DNA of 64,000 bases from Novosphingobium taihuense (GTDB lineage: Bacteria > Pseudomonadota > Alphaproteobacteria > Sphingomonadales > Sphingomonadaceae), in the NCBI RefSeq assembly GCF_007830315.1, contig NZ_VLKJ01000011.1, forward strand, positions 62,001 through 126,000, read 5' to 3'. Shown piece by piece: positions 52,029 through 61,240 of this stretch (position 1 is the first letter of the stretch; each line of letters starts with the position of its first letter). The translations under genes were made by a program, and so were the position numbers. The notes below the pieces were generated by a model. It had not been told where the DNA came from, searched no databases, and was given only the letters and a program-made list of their open reading frames with translations.

Positions 52029-53660
52029 TCAGGCCTCGCTCACCAGCTCTGCTTCCATTATCCTGCGCATTTCGAACTTCTGCGCCTTGCCCGTTACGGT
52101 CATGGCGAAAGCTTCGACAATGCGGATGTGGCGCGGGATCTTGTAGTGGGCAATCCGGCCTTTGCAGTGGCTGAGAACGTCCTCGGCAGTCAATGCCTCC
52201 CCTGCCCGCGCGATGATCCAGGCGCAGACTTCCTCGCCGAACTTCTCATCCGAAACGCCGAACACCTGCGCGTCCTGGATGGCGGGATGCGTGAGGAGGA
52301 ACTCCTCAATCTCGCGCGGATAGATGTTCTCGCCGCCGCGGATGATCATGTCCTTGATGCGGCCGGTAATGCGGACATACCCATTCGCATCCATTGTCGC
52401 GAGATCGCCTGAATGCATCCAGCCTTCAGCATCGATCGCTTCGGCGGTCTTCGCCGGATCGTCCCAGTATCCGAGCATGACGGCGTATCCGCGCGAGCAG
52501 TATTCGCCCTGCGCACCGATTGGCATGGTTTCCCCATCGGGTCCGACGATCTTCGCCTCGGCGTGAGGATGCACGCGGCCGACCGTTCCCACGCGCTCTT
52601 CGATGGGATCGTCAGTTGCGGTCTGCGTTGTCAGCGGACTGGTCTCGGTCATGCCGTAGCCGATGGTGACCTGCGTCATGTTGAGGCGATCCATGACCTG
52701 CCGCATTGTGCTGACGGGGCATGGCGAGCCGGCCATGATGCCGGTGCGCAAGGTGCTGACGTCATAGTCGTCGAGGTCCGGCTGGGCGAGGATGGTGATG
52801 AACATCGTCGGCACGCCATAGAGCGCGGTGCAGCCCTCTGCCTGTACGGCTTCCAGCGCCAGCCTGGGATCATAGGCCTCGCCCGGATAGACCATGGCAG
52901 CGCCGCTTGTCAGCGAAGCCAGATTCCCGAGCACCATGCCGAAACAATGGTAGAGCGGCACCGGGATGCAGATGCGGTCCTTGTGGCCAATCTTGATCGT
53001 GCGGGCGGTGAAGTGGCCGTTGTTGAGGATGTTGCGGTGGGTGAGCGTCGCCCCTTTTGGGAACCCGGTGGTACCGCTGGTGAACTGGATGTTGATCGCA
53101 TCGTTCTGGTGGAGCGTTTCCGCGACTGCTTCAAGCCGCTCCATGTCGGGTTCTGCTCGCAAGGCATCCCATGGTTCGAAGCCTTCATGCAACTGTGAGC
53201 CGAGCACAACCATGCCGCGCAGCATTGGCAGCTTGTCCGCCCCCAATTCGCGCAGCATCACTACATAGTTGCTGGACTTGAAGCTCGCTGCGCTGACGAG
53301 GAACGTGCAGCCGACCTTGTTCAGCGCGTACTCCACCTCGCTGGTGCGATAGGCCGGATTGATCGTGACGAGGACCGCGCCGATTCGTGCCGTGGCAAAC
53401 TGCAGCAAAGTCCATTCGGCGCAGTTGGGCGCCCAGATGCCGACCCTGTCGCCCTTGACCACACCACGATCGAGCAATCCGGTGGCGATGCGATCGACTT
53501 CGGCGTCAAGCTCCGCCCATGTCCAACGGATGCCCTGATGGCGGGAGACCAGTGCCAGATCTTCGCCCCATTGACGGGCAGCGTCGCGCAACGCCTGCCC
53601 GATGGTCTTTTCAAGAAGCGGCTCGTCATTCGCGCCCTTGGCATAGGAAAGCTGCGTCAT
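52029..53660 (-). CDS. Acyl-CoA synthetase (AMP-binding, FadD/AcsM-like)
   Basis: ATP-dependent ligase forming acyl-CoA via acyl-AMP. 543 residues from the ATG at 53660, which overlaps the aldehyde dehydrogenase stop by 4 bp. Adenylate-forming motifs: P-loop FTSGTTGFPKGATLTHRN, IGYGMTETSP, HSGDLATMDANGYVRITGRIKD and the C-terminal lysine in VTGKAQKFEMRR. Resembles medium-chain/aryl acyl-CoA synthetases rather than PaaK. Last gene of the long minus-strand run starting with aauB2 at 61090, so it probably activates the carboxylic acid made from the amine. Chain length or aromatic preference not determinable here. Confidence 0.92.
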   Translation of the reverse strand: MTQLSYAKGANDEPLLEKTIGQALRDAARQWGEDLALVSRHQGIRWTWAELDAEVDRIATGLLDRGVVKGDRVGIWAPNCAEWTLLQFATARIGAVLVTINPAYRTSEVEYALNKVGCTFLVSAASFKSSNYVVMLRELGADKLPMLRGMVVLGSQLHEGFEPWDALRAEPDMERLEAVAETLHQNDAINIQFTSGTTGFPKGATLTHRNILNNGHFTARTIKIGHKDRICIPVPLYHCFGMVLGNLASLTSGAAMVYPGEAYDPRLALEAVQAEGCTALYGVPTMFITILAQPDLDDYDVSTLRTGIMAGSPCPVSTMRQVMDRLNMTQVTIGYGMTETSPLTTQTATDDPIEERVGTVGRVHPHAEAKIVGPDGETMPIGAQGEYCSRGYAVMLGYWDDPAKTAEAIDAEGWMHSGDLATMDANGYVRITGRIKDMIIRGGENIYPREIEEFLLTHPAIQDAQVFGVSDEKFGEEVCAWIIARAGEALTAEDVLSHCKGRIAHYKIPRHIRIVEAFAMTVTGKAQKFEMRRIMEAELVSEA

Positions 53661-55060
53661 CGCTTGATGTTCACCACCTGGGTCTGAGTGTATTCGGCAA
53701 GGCCTTCGACTGACTGTTCTACGCCGAGGCCGCTGGACTTGAAACCGGCCATCGGAATGTGCGGGCCAATGGCAATGTGCTGGTTGACCCACACCTGCCC
53801 GCTCTCGATCCGCGAGGCAATATCTGCCGCGCGCCCAACATCCTGCGACCAGACCGAGCCGCCGAGACCGTAGTCGCTGGCATTGGCGCGCGCGATTACG
53901 TCCTCGACGTCGTCGAACTTGATGATCGGGAGAATGGGCCCGAACTGCTCCTCATCCACGATCCTGTCGCCGTCGGTCACGTCACGCACGATAGTCGGGC
54001 GGATGAAGTAACCCGAACGCTCCATGACCTCGCCGCCTGCCACGATGGTGCCATCCTGGCGCGCGGCTTCGAGGAAGCCCTTGACCTTCTCGAACTGCGC
54101 TGCGTTCTGGATCGGACCGATCTGGGTGCCCTGCTGGAGACCGTCGTCGACGACCGCGGCCTCGGCAAGGCGCGCAAGTTCGCCGCACATGGCGTCGTAA
54201 ATATCTGCGTGGACATAGGCGCGCTTGACTGCGAGGCAGACCTGACCGTTGTTGAAAAACGCGTTGCCGAAGATGGCCTGGGCGGTCTCGCGCACGTCAA
54301 CGTCTTCGAGCACGATTGCCGGATCGTTGCCGCCAAGTTCGAGCGTGACGCGCTTTAGCGTATCAGCGCCGCTTGCAGCAATGCGCTTGCCGGTGGCGGT
54401 GGAGCCGGTGAAGCCGACTTTGGCGACATCAGGGTGCGCCGTGAGGTGCGGGCCGAGATCGTTGGCGTCGGTGATGATGTTGACCACGCCTGCCGGGAAT
54501 ACGTCGCGACAGATTTCGCCGAGGATCAGGGCGCAGACCGGCGTTGTCGGCGCAGGCTTCAGCACGATGGCGTTCCCGGCGAGCACGGCCGGGCCGATCT
54601 TCCAGCAGGCGACGAGCAGCGGGAAGTTCCACGCGATGATGCCCACCACGACACCTAGCGAACGGTGCTTTACGGCGATGTAGCCGGTGTCATCGTCCTG
54701 AATCACACGGTCTGGCAGTTCCAGCGTGGCGTAATGGCGAAGATAGGCGTCGGTCATGCCAAGTTCGCCCATGGCCTCGGCCAAGGGCTTGCCTTGTTCC
54801 ATGGTCAGCGCGCGAGCAAGTTCGTCCGTGCGGGCGGCGATAGCATCGGCAAGCTCGATCAGCTTCGCCTGCCGTCCGGCCCAAGGAACGGCAGACCACC
54901 CCGGCACCGCAGCCTTTGCCCAGGCAATCGCGGCATCGGCTTGCGCGGCAGACGCGCGGGGTACCGTGCAGAACGGCTCCCCGCTGGCCGGGTTGATGAC
55001 GTCCATCGTCATGTCGCCATCGACGAGATTGCCGCCAATCAGCAGCTTGTAATCAGCCAT
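53657..55060 (-). CDS. NAD-dependent aldehyde dehydrogenase
   Basis: Cytosolic aldehyde dehydrogenase superfamily, 467 residues. Seen: catalytic Cys in FFNNGQVCLAVKR, general base Glu in TLELGGNDPAIVLED, NAD-binding VGFTGSTATGKRI and the substrate-side WNFPLLVACWKIGPAV. No signal peptide. Located between the interrupted TonB receptor (43 bp upstream) and the acyl-CoA ligase (4-bp overlap). It fits oxidation of the aldehyde produced by the periplasmic amine dehydrogenase after uptake. Medium confidence in that pathway role, high confidence in the family. Confidence 0.93.
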   Translation of the reverse strand: MADYKLLIGGNLVDGDMTMDVINPASGEPFCTVPRASAAQADAAIAWAKAAVPGWSAVPWAGRQAKLIELADAIAARTDELARALTMEQGKPLAEAMGELGMTDAYLRHYATLELPDRVIQDDDTGYIAVKHRSLGVVVGIIAWNFPLLVACWKIGPAVLAGNAIVLKPAPTTPVCALILGEICRDVFPAGVVNIITDANDLGPHLTAHPDVAKVGFTGSTATGKRIAASGADTLKRVTLELGGNDPAIVLEDVDVRETAQAIFGNAFFNNGQVCLAVKRAYVHADIYDAMCGELARLAEAAVVDDGLQQGTQIGPIQNAAQFEKVKGFLEAARQDGTIVAGGEVMERSGYFIRPTIVRDVTDGDRIVDEEQFGPILPIIKFDDVEDVIARANASDYGLGGSVWSQDVGRAADIASRIESGQVWVNQHIAIGPHIPMAGFKSSGLGVEQSVEGLAEYTQTQVVNIKR

Positions 55061-55103
55061 TGCCCTCTCCCGGCTGCTGTGGCGCAGCCTTGTTCAAGTT
55101 ATG

Positions 55104-57311
55104 TCAGAACTTCGCACCAACCGTCACGCCATACATGCGCGGGTTGCCGATGTGGTTGTAGTCGAAGCCGAAGCCCGCGAGCAGATCGACGCGCGAGGTG
55201 AAGTAGAACTTGTCGGTCAGGTTCTTGCCCCAGATCGAGGCGTTGAACCTGCCGTCGGCGCTTTCCCAATCGATGTGACCGCCGACCAGCGCATAGGACG
55301 ACTGGCGCAGGCGGGGCACGTTGAGCACTTCGAAGAACTGGCTCGACTGGTAGGCGATGTCCGGGTGGAGCGAGAGCTTGCCCATGTCGCCATCGAACAC
55401 GGTTAGATCGACAGTGGCGTTGAAGGTGAAGGTCGGAGCGTTCGAGAGCCGGTTACCTGCGACATTCACGCCGCTGACGCTGCCGCGCTGGATCTTCGTA
55501 GCCAGCACGCCCATGCCGCTATGGATCGTAAGGCGGTCACTGGCGCGGATCGTCAGCTCGGCCTCGCCGCCATAAATGCGAGACTTCGGAATGTTGAGCA
55601 GGGTCTGTGCGGCCGACGTGGGATCGACATTGATGAACTGCTGGTTGCGGTAGTCGTAGTAGAAACCGGCAACGTTGAGCGTGATCTTGCGGTCAGCAAA
55701 CTGCGTCTTGGCGCCAACCTCGTAAGACGTGACCTGCTCCGGCTTGGCAATCGACAGCTCCGATGGGTCGAAGAAGGCCTGGGCGTTGAAGCTCGGCGCG
55801 CGATAGCCGCGGCTTACGCTGGCATAGAGCAGATTTCCGTCTGCCAGCTTGTAATCGAAACCGATCTTGCCCGAGAGGTTGTCCTGCGAATAGCGCAGCG
55901 ACGAAAGCGGGATCAGGTTGACGATCAACGAGTCATCCACGCCGAGCGCATCGGAACGGAAGCCACTCTGCACCCCGGTGTCGTGGGTGTAGCGCAAGCC
56001 GCCGCGCATGGTGACCGCATCGGACAGTTCGTACTTCACGTCCGAGTAGATCGCGTAGCTTTTCTTCAGCTGGTCGAAGCGATTGCGGAACAGGCAGGCG
56101 AAAGGCAGACCGACCGCGCAGTCGTTGGCGGTGATTCCGGGAACGCCATCGGAATCAATGTCCTTGCCGATTTCGAAAGCCGTCTCGTTGAACACTTTCT
56201 CGCGGTGGAAATAGCCGCCGAGAATGAAATCGAATGGCCCGCCGAAGTCGCTGGTCAGGCGCAGGTCCTGCGCGAACTGCGTGGCGCGATCGTTGTAGGG
56301 GATTTAAAGCAGTTGGCTCGCGGTGCCATCGGTGTCCTCGTAAAAGAACAGGCTACCCTTGTCCCAGGCGGTGATGCTGGTGACAGTGAGCGCGTCCGAT
56401 ACGTCAAACGTGCTGGTCAGCGCGACGGAATAAGTCCGGGCGCGGCGCTTGGTATCGATGTTGGATGCGATCTCGCGCTGGCCCAAACCCGGGCGATTGG
56501 CAGCTTCGGGCTGGGCGTAGATGCCGTAGTTCTGCGGGTTCTGGAAGCTGGTCGAGGCACGCAGGACGAAGCGGACGGTCTCGCTCGCCTCGACGTTGAG
56601 CGTTGCGCGGATCGCATATTCGTCAGTTGATGCAAGGTCGGGCTTACCGGGGACGACGTTCTTGAACCAGCCATCGGCCTTCGCATAAGTACCGGCGACG
56701 CGCAGGGCGGCCTTGTCACCCAAGGGTACGTTGACTGCAGCATTCAGGTCGACACGGTTGTAGTTGCCGTAGCCTGCGTTGAAGTAGCCGCTGGTCTCAC
56801 CCAGCTTGGCGCTGTTCGCGATAATGTTGACCGCGCCGCCGGTCGTGTTCTTGCCGTAAAGCGTGCCTTGCGGCCCTCGCAGGACTTCGACGCGCTCAAG
56901 GTCGTACATCGCAACGCCGAGGAAGGCGAAGTTGCCCTTGTAGACTTCGTCATAATAGGTCGCGACGGGGCTTGCCTGGTTGAGGCTGTAGTCCGACATC
57001 GACACGCCACGCAGCGAGAAGATCGGCGTGTTGTCGCCCACGATCGAGGTCAGTTGCAGGTTGGCAACCTTGGTGACGAGGCTGTCGACGTTGACGATGC
57101 GCGATTTGGATAGCGTTTCACCGCCAATGGCCGAAACCGAGATCGGGATCGACTGCAGGCTTTCCGCGCGCTTCGTGGCGGTGACGACGATCTCGCCCTC
57201 CGGCACGGCATTCTCAGCCTGTGACTCCTGCGCCAGAGCGGGCGTTGCTGCGAAAATGGACGTTGCGGCTACCCCAGCCAGCGCGATCCCGCGAAAAAGA
57301 CGTTCCCTCAT
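55104..57311 (-). pseudogene. TonB-dependent receptor interrupted by one in-frame stop
   Basis: 735 codons in a single frame encode a complete receptor except for a TAA at 56304-56306. The N-terminal 335 residues have a signal peptide, TonB box EIVVTATKR, plug motifs FSLRGVSMSDY and VEVLRGPQGTLYGKNTTGGA; after the stop the frame continues IPYNDRATQFAQDLRL into FDFILGGYFHREKVF and a normal barrel ending GVTVGAKF. The stop lies in ...ASQLL-stop-IPYND..., where receptors of this type usually have a polar residue, so a GAA or CAA to TAA change is likely. It lies between the second cytochrome gene (28 bp) and the aldehyde dehydrogenase of the amine operon. Mutation, sequencing error or suppression are all possible. 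Confidence 0.85.
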
Positions 57312-57339
57312 TGTCTTGCCTCCCCTTCAGGGCGTGTTC

Positions 57340-57813
57340 TTACGGATTGTTTGGTCTTGTTCTTTCCTGCGCAAAACCTGCGACCAGTTGCGCTCTCATC
57401 GGAGCCCTCTCCAGCCGCAGGGGGTGGCGCCGTAGCTGGCCGATTTCCTTGGGCGTGTAGGGCCTGAAATCGGCTGGCATGTGCGCCGGGTCGAAAGTGT
57501 AGAGAGTCCAGTTCAGCAGATTAGTCAGCCGGACGTCGTCGAGGTCGACGGTCGAGACACCAGGCACACGGCCGAGGAATTCACGACCGCCGGGGACACC
57601 GAGGAACCGAGCGACGATGTGCTTCATCGGCGGATTGGAGTGGTCGTCGCCACTACCGTCGGGGCGATGGCACCCCTGGCACTTGAGCATGTAATCGATA
57701 CGGGCCTGCTGCGGGTTGCTCACGCCGCGCATGACAGGTTCGCTCGCCCGGACCCCGAAGCCCGCCGCCATAGCAGCGAGAAGCACGGCCGATGCGAGCG
57801 CGAGCCGCTTCAT
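57340..57813 (-). CDS. Mono-haem cytochrome c of operon 2 (shared family with operon 1)
   Basis: 157 residues, signal peptide LALASAVLLAAMAAGFGVRA, single haem site CQGCH (C45, C48, H49) followed by RPDGSGDDH. The rest (FLGRVPGVSTVDLDDVRLTN, LLNWTLYTF, RPYTPKEIGQLRRHPL) parallels the cytochrome at 17247 of operon 1, so this family travels with the dehydrogenase. Overlaps the next cytochrome gene by 4 bp. Candidate natural electron acceptor of the TTQ enzyme. Confidence 0.85.
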   Translation of the reverse strand: MKRLALASAVLLAAMAAGFGVRASEPVMRGVSNPQQARIDYMLKCQGCHRPDGSGDDHSNPPMKHIVARFLGVPGGREFLGRVPGVSTVDLDDVRLTNLLNWTLYTFDPAHMPADFRPYTPKEIGQLRRHPLRLERAPMRAQLVAGFAQERTRPNNP

Positions 57814-58268
57814 TTGCCGCCAGCTCCTTCGTGGAGCTTGGCGACGTCAGCCGCAGAAAGTGCAGTGCCTGACGCCCGGTGCGCAGCGACCTCCTTGTCA
57901 GTGAATGGCTTAAAGGCAGGGCCAGTCCTGGCGATCTGGGTGCCGACATGATTCAGCACCGCCGCCGTGGACACATCGTCCAGAACCTGTGCTGGCATCA
58001 CGCCGCGATAGGGTTTGCCTTCGACGGTCAATGGGCCGGAAAGACCGCGCAGGACGGCAAGGGCGACGTAACGCCGTCCGGCGGGCTTGGCTGCAAGAGC
58101 ACGAAAGTCCGCGCCGAGTGGCGGATAGGCTCCCGGCACACCGGCACCGGTCTTGGTATGGCACGCAGCGCACCGCGCGAAGACCGCTGCGCCATCGGGA
58201 GCGGCAAAGGCAGGCAGCGCGAACGCCGCAACGGCCATTACCGGAACAAGGCCGAGCACAATCTTCAT
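57810..58268 (-). CDS. Class I-like mono-haem cytochrome c (operon 2)
   Basis: 152 residues, signal peptide IVLGLVPVMAVAAFALPAFA, haem site CAACH (C33, C36, H37) and a possible axial Met in YRGVMPAQ. An ordinary small class I cytochrome c, unrelated in detail to the cytochrome at 57340. Operon 1 has no counterpart. ATG 58268 overlaps the light-chain stop by 4 bp. It may carry electrons on to the terminal oxidase. Confidence 0.87.
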   Translation of the reverse strand: MKIVLGLVPVMAVAAFALPAFAAPDGAAVFARCAACHTKTGAGVPGAYPPLGADFRALAAKPAGRRYVALAVLRGLSGPLTVEGKPYRGVMPAQVLDDVSTAAVLNHVGTQIARTGPAFKPFTDKEVAAHRASGTALSAADVAKLHEGAGGK

Positions 58269-58822
58269 TTCGGCGCATCCAGCGCGACACCGACGATCAC
58301 CGCTGTCGAGCAGTTGTAGATGCTGCTCTCGGTTCCAAGGCACCAGTTGTAGTCGTTGTTGGACTGTGGCCGCACCTGCGGACGGTCGCCTTCGTTACGG
58401 TTGCACAGGCACTGGCCGCAGGAAGAAGTGCCACAGCAATCGTTGTAACTGATCACATAGGCGCGGTTGTCGGCGGGATTGGTGCAAGTGCCGATCCAGG
58501 TGATCGGCGACATCTCGGTGCCCGGAGGACAGGTGCTGACCGAACCACCGCAGCACGAGCAGAGGAAGCCGTCGATTGCGCAATAGCGCCAGTAATCGCA
58601 AGCTGCCTGATCGCCGGGGTCTTGGGGATTACCCGAGGAGATCGGCGCGTGTCCGCCCCCTCCACCGTGCGGACTGCCGCTGGCCGCGCGGGCCACAGGG
58701 AGCACAGGAAACACTGCTGCGCCGGTAATTGTCGCACCCAGCCATGCCAGAGTGCTGCGGCGGGAAGTGCCGCGCGCTATGCCGCGGGTCAGGCGCTCCG
58801 TCCATTTGTCAAAACCAGCCAC
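58265..58822 (-). CDS. aauA: TTQ amine dehydrogenase light chain (operon 2)
   Basis: Second catalytic small subunit in the window, 185 residues. Twin-arginine-like leader TSRRSTLAWLGATITGAAVF. TTQ tryptophans in SPITWIGTC (W109) and NDYNWCLG (W160); aspartates in CAIDGFLC (D84) and SYNDCCG (D128); dense Cys pattern. All four positions have the same numbers as in the operon 1 chain and in A. faecalis aromatic amine dehydrogenase. It has a Gly/His-rich insertion (PHGGGGGHAP) before the first disulfide region. Sequence divergence from operon 1 suggests different substrates. Confidence 0.92.
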   Translation of the reverse strand: MAGFDKWTERLTRGIARGTSRRSTLAWLGATITGAAVFPVLPVARAASGSPHGGGGGHAPISSGNPQDPGDQAACDYWRYCAIDGFLCSCCGGSVSTCPPGTEMSPITWIGTCTNPADNRAYVISYNDCCGTSSCGQCLCNRNEGDRPQVRPQSNNDYNWCLGTESSIYNCSTAVIVGVALDAPK

Positions 58823-58825
58823 AGC

Positions 58826-59413
58826 TCAGGCTCCCTTACGACGAGCGAGAAAATCCTGGATCGAGGCAACGCCTCGTTCCTTGGCTTCGAACAGGCTTTC
58901 AAGATGTTCGCGGCTGTTGACGAGGCCGAGCGAAGCAACCTTCCCCTGTTCGTCCAACAGTACGGCATAGGGCAGCTTGGACACGCCGAACGCGCGGCCC
59001 AAGGCTTCCGACAGGACCATCGGCACCCGTTCCAGCGTATGGAGTTCACGCAAGCGCAGATATTCCGCCTTCGAACCGTCCCCCGCCACGATGACATCGA
59101 GCCAATCCGCCTCGGCGCTGGCTGCCGAGCGCACGACCGGCAGCAACGACTTGCAGACCGGGCAGTCCGGCGAGGCAAAGAACAGCAGTTGGCTGCGCCC
59201 ATCCCGTTTGCCGCCAATCTCGACGGGCGCACCATCGATGGTGACCAGGGTCATCGGGCTGGCCACTTCGCCCACCTCGACCTTCTGGTGCAGAGTCAGA
59301 GCCCCTGCCGGAGCGATGCGTTCATGAAGAATGCCAACCTGTCGGGCGAGCGCCGCTATAAGCAGCCCCTCGACTATCACGGCGGTCCACAACAGGATCT
59401 GGGATGTCAGCAT
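58826..59413 (-). CDS. aauD: MauD/AauD-like thioredoxin-fold protein (operon 2)
   Basis: 195 residues: N-terminal membrane helix, RQVGILHERIAPAGAL as in the operon 1 copy, the redox motif SPDCPVCKS (C84, C87) and KLPYAVLLDEQGKV. Presumed disulfide isomerase/oxidase for the Cys-rich light chain, acting from the membrane in the periplasm. ATG 59413 shares a base with the aauE stop; the longer frame is rejected. 3 bp before the light-chain gene. Confidence 0.9.
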   Translation of the reverse strand: MLTSQILLWTAVIVEGLLIAALARQVGILHERIAPAGALTLHQKVEVGEVASPMTLVTIDGAPVEIGGKRDGRSQLLFFASPDCPVCKSLLPVVRSAASAEADWLDVIVAGDGSKAEYLRLRELHTLERVPMVLSEALGRAFGVSKLPYAVLLDEQGKVASLGLVNSREHLESLFEAKERGVASIQDFLARRKGA

Positions 59414-59898
59414 TACGACTTCCTCCAGCGAGGATTGGGAATAACAAGCAGCTCGGAGGCTGCGAGATAGAGCGCAAGAAGTCCGGCGGCTGCGAAGGGC
59501 GCATCGATGCCAAGCGGCACTGCCGGCAGGGTGGAAACAAGTGCGGCGATGGCAGCAAGCACAGCCGGGCGTGCGATCAAGGGCCAATCAACCGGCTTTT
59601 CGCGAGCGACGAGATCGCATCCACAATCGAGAGTCTCGCCTCGGTGACGCAGAAGGGCGAATGTGTAGGCCGACCACACCACCGTAGCGAGGAGCGAACC
59701 GACACTGCGCAGCTCCGGCACGACGAGGCATGCGGCTGCTATCGCCTCCAGCGTGCCTGCGAGGACCAACGGCACAATGCCTTGGGCACGCAGGCCGGTC
59801 AGACGACTGGCAACGCTGGCGAGCCGATCATGCGCGATCGCCTTGTGCGCGACCGAACCGGCCAGAAGCATCGCGAGGAAAAGTGATAGGGGGCCCAT
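59413..59898 (-). CDS. aauE: MauE/AauE-like membrane protein (operon 2)
   Basis: 161 residues, about four membrane helices and the family Cys motif LDCGCD (about 90-95). Shorter than the operon 1 copy by about 30 residues, mainly at the ends. Starts one base after the heavy-chain stop and overlaps aauD by one base. Likely works with AauD in light-chain disulfide formation. Confidence 0.87.
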   Translation of the reverse strand: MGPLSLFLAMLLAGSVAHKAIAHDRLASVASRLTGLRAQGIVPLVLAGTLEAIAAACLVVPELRSVGSLLATVVWSAYTFALLRHRGETLDCGCDLVAREKPVDWPLIARPAVLAAIAALVSTLPAVPLGIDAPFAAAGLLALYLAASELLVIPNPRWRKS

Positions 59899-59899
59899 A

Positions 59900-61090
59900 T
59901 CAGGGTGCGGTAATCAGGATCGGATTCGAACCACCGGCGGCACCGAGCGAGCGGAGAAAGGCGCCCGAAACCGGATCGTGCACATCCACCTCGCCATCGC
60001 CGCGTGCAACGATCAGGCGGGGCTGCGCTTCCTTGGTCAGCGAAATGGCGGTCGCTACACTGCGCAGCGAAATTCGTGCGGTGCGAGCCTTGGCAACGGG
60101 ATCGACGACCCAGACTTCGGTCCCGCCATCCTTATGACTGCCTTCACGCCCGGCTGGGCTCATCAAGATGTATAGCTTGCCTGCGGCATCGGCAGCAATG
60201 ACCTGCCAGCCCCCGGGGCGCCACTCAGGTGTAGCACCTTCGGCGTTCCCCACGTTGAAGCTTCCCGCCAGCGGCTTTCCGACCTCTCCCGAGAAGTCGA
60301 GTGCCTGGATCTGGCCACGATAGCTGACAAACCAGGCAGTCTTGCCGACCCACGCAGGGGTACTGAAAAGTGGCTGGTTATCGATGTCCTGGACCTTGTC
60401 GACGGACTTTGACGAAACCGCTTGCCCATCCGGCCCTAGCTTGACGCTGAACAGGGAGCCATCGGCACAGAAGCTCGAGAAACCACGTTCGCCGGTCGGG
60501 TAAATCTGGGCGCATCCCGGGAGATCGATCTCGGCAATGACTTTGCGTGCATCAAGATCCAGCACGCTAACCGATTGTGCAGGCGTAAAATTCGCGACAA
60601 GTGCCCATTTGTCTGCGTTGGTGAACTGGAACAATTGGGGGTATGTGACGGATTGCTGGCGTTTTCCGCCCGGCAACACGATTTCACCCTTGGGCTGGAG
60701 TGTAGCCATGTCCCAGATCGTAACTGCGTCGGTGCGTTCGCCACGCGTCAGGCGTGAATAGAAGGTTTCCGAGGTGAGGACCTCGCCTCGCGTGGGAGAG
60801 ACGAGCATGTTGGCAAACTGCGCTGCGCGCACCATCCCCTTGACCGGGCGGTCTGCCGATGTCGTATCGACAAGCATGACCCGGCCATCGACGATCGCGT
60901 TGAAATGGAAATCATGGATCAGCACCCAGCTAGCCGGCCACTGCGCCGGCAACTTCGTTACGGCTGGAATGGATTCTTCGGGAAGCGCCTTCGGGAAAGG
61001 CGTCTTCGCGGCAGCGGGCGCGGCAATCGCGGCATCACCAAGGCACAATCCCGATGCCGACAGCGCCAGAGCCAGAGCAACAAACCTCAT
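59900..61090 (-). CDS. aauB: TTQ amine dehydrogenase heavy chain (operon 2)
   Basis: Beta-propeller large subunit, 396 residues, signal peptide ending AIAAP. Family motifs: PASWVLIHDFHFNAIVDGRV, LPGCAQIYPTGERGFSSFCA, LGPDG and HKDGGTEVWVVDPVAKAR; the last parallels HKEGAEEIWGIDLAAKK in operon 1. The propeller repeats are clear, but overall identity with the operon 1 heavy chain is modest, pointing to an old duplication or separate acquisition. First gene of a minus-strand run reaching to 52029, all genes separated by 45 bp or less. Divergent from its TetR regulator. Confidence 0.9.
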   Translation of the reverse strand: MRFVALALALSASGLCLGDAAIAAPAAAKTPFPKALPEESIPAVTKLPAQWPASWVLIHDFHFNAIVDGRVMLVDTTSADRPVKGMVRAAQFANMLVSPTRGEVLTSETFYSRLTRGERTDAVTIWDMATLQPKGEIVLPGGKRQQSVTYPQLFQFTNADKWALVANFTPAQSVSVLDLDARKVIAEIDLPGCAQIYPTGERGFSSFCADGSLFSVKLGPDGQAVSSKSVDKVQDIDNQPLFSTPAWVGKTAWFVSYRGQIQALDFSGEVGKPLAGSFNVGNAEGATPEWRPGGWQVIAADAAGKLYILMSPAGREGSHKDGGTEVWVVDPVAKARTARISLRSVATAISLTKEAQPRLIVARGDGEVDVHDPVSGAFLRSLGAAGGSNPILITAP

Positions 61091-61137
61091 GCGAGCACTC
61101 CCCTCGCGACCCGAAGTACGTCTTCAGCCGCATGGAC

Positions 61138-61192
61138 ATAGTCTCAAATAGGCAACAAATCTGTCAAGTGACCTAATTTTGTCGAGTGACAG
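61138..61192 (-). promoter_or_regulatory. aauB2 promoter with tandem GTCA-NN-TGAC boxes
   Basis: On the minus strand TTGACA (61167-61162) and GACTAT (61143-61138) form a -35/-10 pair with 18-bp spacing. The -35 is covered by GTCAAGTGAC (61163-61172), and a second copy GTCGAGTGAC follows at 61181-61190. The pair also makes a larger inverted repeat CTGTCA...TGACAG (61161-61192). Placement over the promoter, between aauB2 and the divergent TetR, fits a repressor operator. Confidence 0.6.
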
Positions 61193-61240
61193 GTTTTCAG
61201 ACTTTCGATAAAGCACGGATGGGATCAAGGACTTATTTCG

